DNA of 64,000 nt from Catalinimonas alkaloidigena (lineage in GTDB: Bacteria > Bacteroidota > Bacteroidia > Cytophagales > Cyclobacteriaceae), in NCBI RefSeq assembly GCF_029504655.1, contig NZ_JAQFIL010000001.1, positions 2,423,001 through 2,487,000 on the forward strand, in the 5' to 3' direction. The notes under the pieces were generated by a model. That model saw only the letters and a list, made by a program, of their open reading frames with translations. It had not been told where the DNA came from and made no database searches. Positions 36,460-46,585 of the stretch are shown one piece after another. The translations under genes were made by a program, and so were the position numbers. The first letter of the stretch is position 1. Every line of letters begins with the position of its first letter.

Positions 36460-38067
36460 CTACATTCTGAAAACGCCGAACCTGGTGTCTTCATATTTTT
36501 TGTTGCATGAGGCAGCTATGCCCATCGCCAGCACTTTTCTGGTGTCCAGCGGATCTATGATGCCATCGTCCCATAGCCTGGAAGTGCTGAAATAGGGCGA
36601 ACCTTCCCGCTCATACTTTTCCATGATTTCCTCTCTCAGTTGACTGGATTCGCTTTCAGGAAACTCTTTTCCTCTGGCCTTGTACTGTGCTTCTTTTACA
36701 GTAACCAATACATTAGCAGCCTGCTCACCTCCCATAACTGAAATTCGAGCGTTGGGCCACATCATTAGCAGGCGAGGATCATAAGCCCTGCCTGCCATCG
36801 CATAATTTCCGGCGCCAAACGAACCACCAAAAACGATGGTATATTTGGGTACATTCGCATTGGCAACTGCATGCACCATCTTGGCACCATCACGAGCAAT
36901 GCCATTCCGCTCATATTCTTTACCTACCATAAAGCCAGTGATATTTTGCAGGAAAACCAGCGGAATCTGGCGGTGACAGCAAAGTTCGACGAAATGAGCT
37001 CCCTTTAGGGAACTGTCAGAAAATAGAATGCCATTATTAGCAATGATACCTATCGGATAGCCATGTAGATGGGCAAAACCGGTAACCAGGGTAGTACCAT
37101 ATTTGGCTTTGAATTCATGAAAGCGGCTCCCGTCTACGATACGCATAATAATTTCTCTTGCATCTACCGGCTTTTTAAAGTTGAGGGGAGCTATACCGTA
37201 AAGTTCCTGTGGATCATAGTAAGGGGCTTCACTGGGCTGTTTTTCTATTATTTGGCGGTAACCTTTGGGTAAAGTTTCAAAAATATTGCGGCAGATTTGT
37301 ATGGCATGCACATCATTTTCTGCCATATGATCGGCTACGCCCGACATGCTGGTGTGTACTTCGGCCCCTCCAAGTTCTTCCGGGCTTACTTCTTCTCCAG
37401 TAGCAGCTTTTACCAGCGGTGGACCTCCGAGGAATATGTGTCCCTGATTTCTGACGATAATGACTTCATCGCACATGGCAGGCACGTAGGCGCCGCCAGC
37501 TGTACTGGAACCCATAACTACAGCAATTTGAGGAATTCCTGCCGCTGAAAGCCTTGCCTGATTGTAGAAAAAACGACCAAAATCAAAGCGGTCGGGAAAA
37601 ACATTGGCCTGATCGGGAAGAAAAACACCACCTGAATCGACCAGATAGACGCAGGGCAGATGATTTTCCATTGCAATCTCCTGTGCACGTATGTGTTTTT
37701 TGATAGACTCCTGAATATAGGTTCCGCCTTTTACCGTAGCATCATTGGCTGAAATAATGGCTTCCCTACCATGAATAATACCGATACCAGCCACTACGCC
37801 AGCAGCAGGAAATTCATTGTCATACAGGCCGTAGGCGGCCATCGGAGAAAGTTCAAGAAAAGGAGTTTCGGGGTCAAGCAGCAGATTGATACGTTCTCGC
37901 GCCAGTAATTTGCCGCGCTTTTTATGTTTGGCTCTGGCACTTTCACTTCCTCCCTGGCTGGTAGTTCGGAGGATAGTTCTATATTCAGCTATTATTTTAC
38001 GATAAGATGCCTGATGATTCTTAAATTCTTCAGATGAAGTATCGATCTTACTTTCTAAACGGTACAA
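36460..38067 (-). CDS. Methylcrotonyl-CoA carboxylase beta subunit (carboxyltransferase)
   Basis: Carboxyltransferase chain of 535 residues that moves the carboxyl group from biotin to the acyl-CoA. It begins [14 protein letters not shown], as MCC beta proteins do. Motifs include [39 protein letters not shown] and [39 protein letters not shown] and [19 protein letters not shown] follow. The EYE-type G-rich loops indicate methylcrotonyl rather than propionyl specificity (inference). Translation seems to start at a TTG codon at 38067, because no ATG lies before the conserved N-terminus. It is the first gene of the five-gene liu operon. Confidence 0.92.
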   Translation of the reverse strand: MYRLESKIDTSSEEFKNHQASYRKIIAEYRTILRTTSQGGSESARAKHKKRGKLLARERINLLLDPETPFLELSPMAAYGLYDNEFPAAGVVAGIGIIHGREAIISANDATVKGGTYIQESIKKHIRAQEIAMENHLPCVYLVDSGGVFLPDQANVFPDRFDFGRFFYNQARLSAAGIPQIAVVMGSSTAGGAYVPAMCDEVIIVRNQGHIFLGGPPLVKAATGEEVSPEELGGAEVHTSMSGVADHMAENDVHAIQICRNIFETLPKGYRQIIEKQPSEAPYYDPQELYGIAPLNFKKPVDAREIIMRIVDGSRFHEFKAKYGTTLVTGFAHLHGYPIGIIANNGILFSDSSLKGAHFVELCCHRQIPLVFLQNITGFMVGKEYERNGIARDGAKMVHAVANANVPKYTIVFGGSFGAGNYAMAGRAYDPRLLMMWPNARISVMGGEQAANVLVTVKEAQYKARGKEFPESESSQLREEIMEKYEREGSPYFSTSRLWDDGIIDPLDTRKVLAMGIAASCNKKYEDTRFGVFRM

Positions 38068-38250
38068 ATCCTAAAAATTAGAGGTTAGTCATATCAACAT
38101 AATACATGAGAGAGAACGTGCAAATTAACAAAGAGTTAATAAGCTTTGATAAAAAATTGCTACGATTGAATAATCAGTAATATTTTAATAAAATTTTGCG
38201 AAAAATACTAAAATATTTGCGTCTAAAGTCTAGGTAAATATGCTTAAACT

Positions 38251-41200
38251 CTACTCTTTGAGTACTTTATTTGTAGTATTGATGCTGTTACTCAATACTT
38301 TGATAATGTACATGCCGCTGGGGAGCGAGCTGAGATCAAATTCGTAGGTCTGATTTAGGGTATATGGATAAAGCTGATTACTTAGTAGTTTACCCTGACT
38401 ATCCATCAAAAGGATCGTTACATCATCTCTTTCTCTTAGATTAAATGCTACTTTTAACAAGCCATCATTCTCAACACTGCTGACCGAATTATAAGGGTTA
38501 GGAAATACCCGGTAAGAATTTTCGTCTAACTTACGGGCTACCGGCTGATCATCTGCTGAAATGTAAAATTCAATATCATCCAGATAAAGGTTGTTGCCAT
38601 AGGCATTGACTACTTCAAAGGCTATTCGTACATCTGCCATCCCTGCATAATCAGATAGATTGACAAATTCCTGACGCCAATCGGCTTCCTGCTGGGGAAC
38701 CCAGGCTTCAGTAGAGGTGGTAATTGCCAGGTCAGCACCTGCTCTTTCGTATGCTGTTTGGTAGGATTGTCCGCAATCGGTAGACACTAAAAGGCGAAGC
38801 GTATCAGCGTATGACTCGCTAAGTAACGCATAGGATATCTTAAAGAAGACGCTAACTTCATCTACTGTAGTAAAATCAAGGGTAGGGCTTACCAGCATGT
38901 CTTGCGCGCCAATGTTTTGGTACTGATACAGATCAATATAAGCAGATAAATTACTAAGGCCTAAGCCCTGCGTGTTAGTCAAATTCCAGCTACGTTCACC
39001 ATCAGGATTAACTACCTGCCAGGCATTATCAGGGGCTGATGATTCACCAGTCAAGACATCAGCTAAAACGTTGATATCGCCAAATTCCTGAACCAGCGGA
39101 ACAATATCTGTTTTATCATCCACATAAAAATCAAAGTCAATTTGATTGTCAGATGGCTCTTCATCACTTGCCAGATTGGGATTGAAAATGTTTACCGAAA
39201 GCGTATGTAAGCCGACATCCAGGCTAAGTTGCTCCAATGTAAATATTTCACGATCTCCAGGGTTTAGTGGAAATGCATCATATACAAAACTAGTAAGCTC
39301 CTGCCCATCAACTTGATAGCTCAGTTCAAAGCTGTTAATAGTAGATGTTCCCTGGTTGACAACTTCTATGGTAGGGGTGGGGGATGGGTTACAGGAGAGA
39401 TATGCTGGTGAACTTATTTCAGTGATGGCAATATCTAATGCATTTGCTTCTTCAACCCTTAAATGAATATCATCCAGATAAAGATTATTACCGTAATCAT
39501 TGGTGCCGATAAAAACAAGTTGGACATTATTTTCACCCTGGTAATCGTCCAGAGAAAAATTTAAATTACGCCACTCAGCCCGACTTTCAGGTACGAAGGG
39601 AGTACTGCTAGGTGAAACCGTTGCTAATTCAGATCCGCTAGCCTCAAAAAGCACTTCTTCTATCGTGGCACCACAGTCTATTGAAATACCTACCAACAAT
39701 CCATCTTCTTTTACTTCATTGTCTTCTTCGTAGGTAGCGTAAGCATACCTAAAACTAAGCTGCGCTTCCCTTATACCATTCAGATCGTAAACGGGAGTGT
39801 AAAAATAGTCTTTTTCTCCAATTCCGGAATCGTAATCATAATAGTTAAGATAAACAGCCTGATTATCTGGTCCATCAAAGCCCGGAGCTTCAGTAAGTGA
39901 CCAGGTTGTCAAGTCATCATCATTTTTTATGATTCCTGTATTGATCAGTGAGCTTTCATTGATCTCTTCAAAATCTTCGTGCAGTGGAAGTGATGCTGAC
40001 TGAGGGACAATAAAATTAACGCTGCTCAAATTATTCAGCGCATTTTCGTCTTCCATATTATTTACCTCAGAAATAAGAAAACTCAATTCGTATGGATTAA
40101 CATTGGGGCCAAGCTCAAGGCTGGTGAAGTCAAGAATCGTTGATTCACCCGTTTGTAGTGAAGTGTTTGCTTGTAATTCTGTCACAAAATTACCCTGAAG
40201 GAAAAGTTGTATACTCAGGCTATTGATCGTATTGGAGCCAGCATTGAAAACTTCAAGAGAAGGCGTAAGCTGACCAGAGCATTCACTCTGCCGAGGAGAT
40301 ATTATTTGTTCTATACCTGCGTCATTGTCAGCCATTTGTGGCGGTTGCAGGGCAGGGGAAGTAAGGAGTGAAGCCCTTCGTGGACTGTTTAGCAGTACAA
40401 TACGCATGCGCTCTTTCTGGTTCTGCGTAAAAAGATTCATGCATACATCATCTGTATAGTCCATATAGTTCTGATACATGTCAGGACTTCCGCAGCTTAT
40501 CGGATCAATGGGACAACCGTCAGATTCAGACGATTGTAAAGGAGTGTCTTCTACAAAGTCATCGGCACTACAGTCTCCGTCACCCCAGATGTGTCTCAAT
40601 CCCAGAAAGTGCCCAACTTCGTGGGTAGTAGTCCTTCCTAAGCTTCCACTTACGGCATTGCCACCACTTCCAAAATAGCGGTAGTCTATCACGATACCAT
40701 CTGTTTCACGATTGTTGGAAGCATCTTCCAGTCCTTCCAGGTCTGAAACGGGGAATTGAGCAAAACCCAGATAACCATTTCTTAATGGCGCTACCCAGAT
40801 GTTAAAATAATTTTCTGCTGCCCAGTAGCTGAGTTCACTAAGCGTTCCGGCACTATTGATCCCATAAGAAAGCTGGTTGCCCTCGGTGCGAGTAACGCCA
40901 TTGGTAACAAAACCATCAGGTGTTTGTTTGGCCAATACAAATTCTATCATTATATCAGCAGCTACCGGTTCAAAGATTGGAAGGGTGGCAACTGTGTCAG
41001 CATTTTGCCTCCGAAAGTCTTCATTCAATATTCTGATCTGCTCTTTAATTTGCTCCAGAGGTATGTTGGTGCCTTCACCAACTGCTTCGCCGCGGTGAAT
41101 GACATGCACAACTACAGGAATTTGTAGCACTTCCAAATCCTGTTGGGTACCCAAAGTTCGTAGTGCGTCTTTGACAGTTTTTTCCTTTTGACTACTGATC

Positions 41201-41394
41201 CAGCTTTCAAACCTGCTTTTCTTCGCATCCGGCTGTATTCCTGACTTGAGCTGTAGTTGATCGTTGTAAGGAACTGTGCCACACCTATCCTCAGCTAGTT
41301 GTGCAAATGCAGGTGTGATGTTAACGATAAATATACATAGACAAAAAAACGCAGGCAGCAGAAATACAGGGAATGTGGTTTGCTTCATATCCAA
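38251..41394 (-). CDS. Secreted M43 (pappalysin-like) zinc metalloprotease with T9SS sorting domain
   Basis: The 1047-residue protein has a signal peptide ending near PAFA. An M43/cytophagalysin-type catalytic domain follows with the zinc site HEVGHFLGLRH (258-268) and a Met-turn region NYMDYTDDVCMNLFT. Disulfide-type cysteines are also present. Next come Ig-like CARDB regions and two copies of a jelly-roll (MAM-like) domain, each ending in GNNLYLDDI. The C-terminal 85 residues form a T9SS sorting domain (YRVFPNPYN, then LSSLPSGMYIIKVLS). It should be exported to the surface or medium to degrade protein. Two nearby methionines (residues 1 and 3) are equally possible starts. Confidence 0.92.
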   Translation of the reverse strand: MDMKQTTFPVFLLPAFFCLCIFIVNITPAFAQLAEDRCGTVPYNDQLQLKSGIQPDAKKSRFESWISSQKEKTVKDALRTLGTQQDLEVLQIPVVVHVIHRGEAVGEGTNIPLEQIKEQIRILNEDFRRQNADTVATLPIFEPVAADIMIEFVLAKQTPDGFVTNGVTRTEGNQLSYGINSAGTLSELSYWAAENYFNIWVAPLRNGYLGFAQFPVSDLEGLEDASNNRETDGIVIDYRYFGSGGNAVSGSLGRTTTHEVGHFLGLRHIWGDGDCSADDFVEDTPLQSSESDGCPIDPISCGSPDMYQNYMDYTDDVCMNLFTQNQKERMRIVLLNSPRRASLLTSPALQPPQMADNDAGIEQIISPRQSECSGQLTPSLEVFNAGSNTINSLSIQLFLQGNFVTELQANTSLQTGESTILDFTSLELGPNVNPYELSFLISEVNNMEDENALNNLSSVNFIVPQSASLPLHEDFEEINESSLINTGIIKNDDDLTTWSLTEAPGFDGPDNQAVYLNYYDYDSGIGEKDYFYTPVYDLNGIREAQLSFRYAYATYEEDNEVKEDGLLVGISIDCGATIEEVLFEASGSELATVSPSSTPFVPESRAEWRNLNFSLDDYQGENNVQLVFIGTNDYGNNLYLDDIHLRVEEANALDIAITEISSPAYLSCNPSPTPTIEVVNQGTSTINSFELSYQVDGQELTSFVYDAFPLNPGDREIFTLEQLSLDVGLHTLSVNIFNPNLASDEEPSDNQIDFDFYVDDKTDIVPLVQEFGDINVLADVLTGESSAPDNAWQVVNPDGERSWNLTNTQGLGLSNLSAYIDLYQYQNIGAQDMLVSPTLDFTTVDEVSVFFKISYALLSESYADTLRLLVSTDCGQSYQTAYERAGADLAITTSTEAWVPQQEADWRQEFVNLSDYAGMADVRIAFEVVNAYGNNLYLDDIEFYISADDQPVARKLDENSYRVFPNPYNSVSSVENDGLLKVAFNLRERDDVTILLMDSQGKLLSNQLYPYTLNQTYEFDLSSLPSGMYIIKVLSNSINTTNKVLKE

Positions 41395-41470
41395 GGTTTA
41401 GCCAGTCAGCTAAGAGGTGCTAAGCACAACAAAAGATAAAGAATTGATTTATGACTGATAACGTCAAGGA

Positions 41471-41758
41471 TCAGGCCATATTGTCAGGAAGTTTAGCACG
41501 AGGGTCGTCAGGGCTTGTAATGTTCACCGCCTGTACATCGGTAACTTCGGGCACCTGACGCTTAATGGTTTCTTCAATACCAGCTTTCATGGTCATGACT
41601 GACATTGGGCAGGAGCCGCAAGCACCTAAAAGCTCCAGCTTAACGACCATATTTTCATCAACGCCCAACACTCTGACATTACCCCCATCAGTTTCCAAAT
41701 AAGGTCTTATGTCGTTCAGGGCTTTCTCTACGCGCGTAATGATTTCTTGATTCTCCAT
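41471..41758 (-). CDS. NifU-like Fe-S scaffold protein (Nfu domain)
   Basis: A 95-residue protein consisting of a NifU C-terminal domain. It has IRPYLETDGGNVRVLGVDEN and the cluster-binding motif LLGACGSCPMSVMTMKAGIE, whose CxxC ligates a 4Fe-4S cluster. The length matches stand-alone Nfu proteins. It delivers Fe-S clusters to target enzymes. It lies 7 bp downstream of the Mrp/ApbC gene and is surely cotranscribed with it, so the two form an Fe-S assembly unit. Confidence 0.92.
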   Translation of the reverse strand: MENQEIITRVEKALNDIRPYLETDGGNVRVLGVDENMVVKLELLGACGSCPMSVMTMKAGIEETIKRQVPEVTDVQAVNITSPDDPRAKLPDNMA

Positions 41759-41765
41759 TTTGGGC

Positions 41766-42878
41766 TTATTCTACGTTGATATCAACTTTTTTTGTCTTTC
41801 CTAAATTCGCATTTCTGATGGCTACCTGACGGGCAAACTCCTGGGCAAGCTTTTCAAAAGACTGCTGCTCGGGTTTAGGCTCCGCACCTTCTGTATTTAA
41901 GACTGCCGGATAACCCCGGTCACCACTTTCACGAATGCTTTGTACCAGCGGAATTTCTCCCAAGTAAGGTACCTGGTTTTTTTCTGCCAGCTCCTTTCCT
42001 CCACCTTGTCCAAAAATGTAGTATTTGTTGTCAGGTAGCTCAGCAGGTGTAAAGTAAGCCATATTCTCTACAATACCCAGAATAGGGACATTGATTTGTT
42101 TTTGTCTGAACATGGATAATCCTTTACGGGCATCTGCCAAGGCTACTTTCTGAGGAGTAGTCACGATCACTGCTCCGGTAACCGGTACAGATTGGACAAG
42201 TGTAAGGTGAATGTCACTGGTTCCCGGAGGAAGGTCAATGATCAGATAGTCCAGTTCTCCCCAGTCCGAATCTCCTAAAAACTGCTGAAGCGCTTTGCTG
42301 GCCATGGGGCCTCTCCAAACTACAGCATCATCCTGCGACATAAGAAAACCGATAGAAATAAGCTTGACTCCATACTGGACTAGCGGCTCTATCACATTTT
42401 TTCCGTTGATATTCTTAACCTGAGGCTGTTCATGCTCACAGTTGAACATGGTGGGAATAGAAGGCCCAAAAATATCGGCGTCAACCAGGCCTACTTTAGC
42501 ACCAATTTTTGAAAGTGCTACTGCAAGGTTAGCCGCTACTGTAGATTTACCAACGCCACCTTTGCCTGAGGCTACTGCGATGATATTCTTAACCTGAGGA
42601 AGCATTACTGCATTTTTACGCGCAGTGGTGACACTTGAGCTCATGTTGATCTGTACCTGAAGCTCTGAAGATACTTTATCATAAATAGCATCTAGGCAGG
42701 CATTCCGGATCATTTCTTTCAAGGGACAAGCTGGCGTTGTCAGCTCTACGGTGAAGCTGACATGCTTACCATCTACTTCCAGATTTTTGATCATGTTGAG
42801 GGTAACAAGATCCTGCTTCAGGTCAGGGTCATCTACCGTACTAAGGGCTTTTATAATATCGTCTTTGGTGACAGGCAT
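41766..42878 (-). CDS. Mrp/NBP35 family Fe-S cluster carrier ATPase
   Basis: A P-loop ATPase of 370 residues with an N-terminal DUF59 (MIP18) domain (VDDPDLKQDLVTLNMI, then TTPACPLKEMI). The deviant Walker A motif is IAVASGKGGVGKSTVAANLA, and the fold continues with VGLVDADIFGPSIPTMF and YLIIDLPPGTSDIHLTLVQ. The family (Mrp/ApbC/NBP35) carries Fe-S clusters to apoproteins. The CxxC motif of ApbC is not evident. The following Nfu gene may supply clusters instead. The gene is divergent from dnaG with 149 bp between the starts. Confidence 0.9.
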   Translation of the reverse strand: MPVTKDDIIKALSTVDDPDLKQDLVTLNMIKNLEVDGKHVSFTVELTTPACPLKEMIRNACLDAIYDKVSSELQVQINMSSSVTTARKNAVMLPQVKNIIAVASGKGGVGKSTVAANLAVALSKIGAKVGLVDADIFGPSIPTMFNCEHEQPQVKNINGKNVIEPLVQYGVKLISIGFLMSQDDAVVWRGPMASKALQQFLGDSDWGELDYLIIDLPPGTSDIHLTLVQSVPVTGAVIVTTPQKVALADARKGLSMFRQKQINVPILGIVENMAYFTPAELPDNKYYIFGQGGGKELAEKNQVPYLGEIPLVQSIRESGDRGYPAVLNTEGAEPKPEQQSFEKLAQEFARQVAIRNANLGKTKKVDINVE

Positions 42879-43027
42879 GTTTATATGATTCTGATTCTTG
42901 CAAAATTAATTTAAATGCGGACATTTACATTCTAACTACAAATTTGCACATTGATTAGTGCGTATTGGTAAATTAACTACAAACATACACACTCACAATT
43001 ACGAATAAAAGGATTCATTGTTGACAG

Positions 43028-44977
43028 ATGATCAGGAAGGAAATCATAGACGAAATTAAGGCAAGGATAGATATCCTTGATGTGATTGGGGATTACGTAA
43101 ACCTTAAAAAGCAGGGAAGCAACTTCCGTGGGTATAGCCCTTTCAATCAGGAGAAAACACCCTCCTTTTATGTAGTGCCTTCCAAGGGTTTTTTTAAAGA
43201 TTTCAGCTCAGGAAAAGCCGGAGATGCGATCTCTTTTTTGATGGAATCGGAGGGTATGAGCTATGTAGAGGCGCTCAAACAACTGGGCAAACGCTATGGC
43301 ATTGAGGTAGAAGAAGAAAACCTCACCGATGAAGAGATGGAAGCCCAGAGTGAAAAAGATAGCCTTTATATCGTGATGAAATATGCTTCCGAGTATTTTC
43401 AGGAGCAATTGTGGAAAAACGATGAAGGAAAAGCTATCGGGCTCACTTACTTTAAAGAGAGAGGATTTTCTGAAGATACGATTAAAGCTTTTGACCTGGG
43501 CTATAGCCTGGATGAATGGGACGGACTGCTTACCACAGCGACCAAAGTAGGACATAAGCAGGAAATGCTGGAAAAAGCCGGACTCATCATCAGCAGAGAA
43601 AGGAAAGAGGGAGTTCGGCACTATGATCGTTTTCGTGGCAGAGTGATGTTTCCCATCCATAATATCAGCGGTAGAGTGATCGCTTTCGGGGCGCGTCTGC
43701 TAAAAATTAATCCTGAGGTAGAGCAGCCTAAGTATCTCAATTCACCGGAAACACCAATTTACCACAAAAGTGACGTACTTTATGGTATTTATCAGGCCAA
43801 GCAGCAGATACGACAGGACGATAACTGCTTTTTGGTAGAAGGTTATACCGATGTAATTTCGCTTTATCAGGCCGGGATACAGAATGTGGTGGCTTCATCT
43901 GGTACGTCACTTACCCAGGAGCAGATTCGTCTGATTGCCCGCTATACCAAAAACGTAACGGTGCTATTTGATGGTGACCCTGCCGGCCTGAAAGCATCCT
44001 TCCGGGGAATAGACATGATACTGGAAGGAGGCTTGAACGTAAAAGCGGTGGTTTTGCCGGAAGGGGAGGATCCCGATAGCTATGTTCGAAAACTAGGGGG
44101 CAGTCAGTTCCGTGCGTTTTTAGAGGAAAAGCAACAGGATTTTATCTCTTTCAAAACGGCAGTCTTTCAAGAGGAGACCGAGCGTGATCCTATTCGTAGG
44201 GCAGAGGTGATACGGGAGATCGTGCAGAGCATTTCTAAGATTCCCGATCCCATCCAACGGCAGGTTTACATCAAAGAGACCAGCGTAAAGCTGGAAATGG
44301 ATGAGAGCACACTTTTTGCAGAACTAAACAAAATTTATCTCAAGCAGCAGCGCTCAGCTTCCCGTCAGCAGTATTTTGAAGAGAATGAGCAGGAAGTTGC
44401 AGATGTGGATTTTGTGCATCCTGATGAGCCTTCGCTTAACGAACCAGCTACGGTAGGCTTGGAAGAAGGAATTCTGAGAAAGGAGCAGGAACTCATGCGG
44501 GTACTGGTGATGTATGGCCATCACCCGGTGAAAGAAAACTATATGGTATGCCATTACATCAAAGATGAGCTGGATGATATACAGCTAAAAAATGAGACGC
44601 ATCAGCAGATATTCAACACCTACTTCCAGCATATAGATGTGCAGAAGAGCCTGATGGAGAAATTTATGATAGAGCAGACTGAGCAGCAAATCTCAAAGCG
44701 GGTCATTGATCTGATCGTAGATCATTATATGCCCAGCCCGAACTGGGAAGAACGTCAGGTGTATGTGCCTAAAAAAGATGAGAAGATTCAGAACGTCATT
44801 ACCCGCAGTATTGATCAGCTTAAGTTTGATGTCATCAAAGACCTGATTGAACAGAAGCGGCAGGAATTAAAACAAACCCAGGACGAAAGTGATCTCATCA
44901 TCCTGATGACTGAAATCCAGCACCTGATAGCCGTAAAGAGACAGATTGCTGAAAAGTATGGGATAGTGATTTCTTGA
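43028..44977 (+). CDS. dnaG: DNA primase
   Basis: The replication primase that makes RNA primers. The 649-residue protein has an N-terminal CHC2-like region (SPFNQEKTPSFYVVPSKG, residues 37-54), then a DnaG core. TOPRIM motifs are CFLVEGYTDVISLYQAGIQ, VASSGTSLTQEQ and TVLFDGDPAGLKASFRGID, and a C-terminal DnaB-binding domain follows. The zinc ligands of E. coli primase (Cys40, His43, Cys61, Cys64) are replaced here by Ser37, Asn40, Asp58 and Ser61. I recall similar zinc-free versions in Cytophagales and Flavobacteria, so this is probably lineage-specific, not damage. It is divergent from the mrp-nfu unit. Confidence 0.95.
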   Translation: MIRKEIIDEIKARIDILDVIGDYVNLKKQGSNFRGYSPFNQEKTPSFYVVPSKGFFKDFSSGKAGDAISFLMESEGMSYVEALKQLGKRYGIEVEEENLTDEEMEAQSEKDSLYIVMKYASEYFQEQLWKNDEGKAIGLTYFKERGFSEDTIKAFDLGYSLDEWDGLLTTATKVGHKQEMLEKAGLIISRERKEGVRHYDRFRGRVMFPIHNISGRVIAFGARLLKINPEVEQPKYLNSPETPIYHKSDVLYGIYQAKQQIRQDDNCFLVEGYTDVISLYQAGIQNVVASSGTSLTQEQIRLIARYTKNVTVLFDGDPAGLKASFRGIDMILEGGLNVKAVVLPEGEDPDSYVRKLGGSQFRAFLEEKQQDFISFKTAVFQEETERDPIRRAEVIREIVQSISKIPDPIQRQVYIKETSVKLEMDESTLFAELNKIYLKQQRSASRQQYFEENEQEVADVDFVHPDEPSLNEPATVGLEEGILRKEQELMRVLVMYGHHPVKENYMVCHYIKDELDDIQLKNETHQQIFNTYFQHIDVQKSLMEKFMIEQTEQQISKRVIDLIVDHYMPSPNWEERQVYVPKKDEKIQNVITRSIDQLKFDVIKDLIEQKRQELKQTQDESDLIILMTEIQHLIAVKRQIAEKYGIVIS

Positions 44978-45224
44978 GCAGGAGATGGAAGTTGGAAGAC
45001 CGGATCGCACTGACTAAACTTGGTAAAAGGTAAAACAGGTTTCCTTCTGAATGAAATACAAACACTTCATTAACTTCATTTGTCATTCAGGAGGAATCTT
45101 TTTTACTTTAACTACACAGACAGCTTGTATATATGCTTTACTAATATCCGGGCAGCCACCATAATTTTCCTGCGCAATGCGTATGTCTTACAATGCATTG
45201 CATTAAACGCGCGCCAGTTAAGTT

Positions 45225-46430
45225 TTAGTAAAATGTAAAGCCACCCAAAATTCCAAAGGAGTTGGATATAGAGTCAAAGGAATCTTGAATGGGTACATAT
45301 CCTACTCCTGCTACAAACCTTCTTGAAGAAGTAAGGTGATTTCCATTATACATTCCATACCTGAGTTCAAGAAAAAGACCATAATTATCATTGATACTTT
45401 TGCTAACTCCTGCTACCGCTTCCAACCCATATTGTATACTACCTGATTGTAACCACTTAAGATCAAGCTCATCATATATACTCTGGTCTTTTAAAGAAAG
45501 TAGAAAGTTAAAAGCAGGTCCCAGGCTAATATAAGGTTTAAATTTACCATTAGGTAAAATCAGATATTTGTAGGCTGGAGTAACTCTTAGTATATTGGTA
45601 CTTAAACTTAAAGTAGGGTTTGAGTAAAAAGCACTTTGATACTGGAATGCTATTTTGTAAGCCGAATGTCTGGATTCAACGGGTTGAGCCTCAGTAAAAA
45701 AACCAAAACTAAAGTTACTACTATTACTGAATGTAGGCGAGAGATAACTTTCTAATTCTTCTGTCCCAGTGAATTTTATTGAAGAGTACTGCAAACCAGC
45801 TATTATACCCCATGCTAAAGCAACATCTCTCCTTTTTGTGAAATTAACTTTAAGGGGTTGATTAGTAAGCTCATGGTATTTTTGAAATAAATTGATGAGT
45901 GCTATATCCGAATACTTAAGTTTATCAATCTCGTTAAACAAATCAGGCTGATCCCTGAATACATTTTTTAAGATACCCTTATAAGTGTTGGTATAACGAA
46001 TATATTTTTTCCCATCTCTTTTTGATTCTAGTTTCACATTTGAAAGGGCATAAACGTTGCCATCTTTATCTTCAACCCAGTAGGCATATTCTTTATTATT
46101 GGGTAGTCTGAAAAGGCTAGTATTTCCCTCAACCAATTGCTGCAAAAATTTCAATTGCTTTTCATCATTCAAATCAATCTCTTTTGATTTAATTATTTCG
46201 TTTTGATTGATAATTATGGTTTTGATACGGGCAGGAGAAAGAACATTCCCCTTCTGATCAATTTTTTGGGTAAACACATACTCGTCTTCGCGTGAAATGT
46301 GTACATAACCTTCTAAAGTATCAGCACTTTGGGTTATAATTTGGGCTTCGGAATTTTCAGTTTGGGTATATGCTTTGGTGTTAGTAAGTAGGACTAAGAC
46401 AAATAAGGTTGCAGTAAGCAGGTTCTTCAT
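45225..46430 (-). CDS. Secreted beta-barrel (porin-like) protein of unknown function
   Basis: The 401-residue protein has a signal peptide (MKNLLTATLFVLVLLTNTKA). A mixed N-terminal domain of about 170 residues includes EGYVHISREDEYVFTQKI and YAYWVEDKDGNVYALSN. The C-terminal half alternates aromatic beta strands of an outer-membrane barrel (PYISLGPAFNFLLSLKD, then GLFLELRYGMYNG). No catalytic motif was found. The family is common in Bacteroidota without a known role. The 5' flank shows no partner gene, and it seems monocistronic. Confidence 0.7.
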   Translation of the reverse strand: MKNLLTATLFVLVLLTNTKAYTQTENSEAQIITQSADTLEGYVHISREDEYVFTQKIDQKGNVLSPARIKTIIINQNEIIKSKEIDLNDEKQLKFLQQLVEGNTSLFRLPNNKEYAYWVEDKDGNVYALSNVKLESKRDGKKYIRYTNTYKGILKNVFRDQPDLFNEIDKLKYSDIALINLFQKYHELTNQPLKVNFTKRRDVALAWGIIAGLQYSSIKFTGTEELESYLSPTFSNSSNFSFGFFTEAQPVESRHSAYKIAFQYQSAFYSNPTLSLSTNILRVTPAYKYLILPNGKFKPYISLGPAFNFLLSLKDQSIYDELDLKWLQSGSIQYGLEAVAGVSKSINDNYGLFLELRYGMYNGNHLTSSRRFVAGVGYVPIQDSFDSISNSFGILGGFTFY

Positions 46431-46585
46431 TATTCGTGACTAAGATTAATGGGGTTAATGATCATAGTGTTAGCGCATTGCCAATCATAATTGGTACTTC
46501 TTCCTAACAGAAGCTATGAAAGACTCACGGCAAAAATAAAGAAACTAATAAAAATTACAGCTAAAAGATTATTTTACCTGAAGTG

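Noticed and set aside
42901..42908. Bacteroidota -7 promoter element for mrp (TAATTTTG on the minus strand)
   Set aside because: The nearest upstream TTG is about 30 bp away, well over the usual 19-21 bp spacing.
43208..43660. 150-residue minus-strand frame inside dnaG
   Set aside because: It is an antisense shadow of the primase gene with no homologous features.
45060..45110. Dispersed repeat-like sequence (TGTCATTCAGGAGGAATCTT)
   Set aside because: It resembles a repeat seen in some Bacteroidota intergenic regions, but only one copy is in the window, so nothing can be shown.
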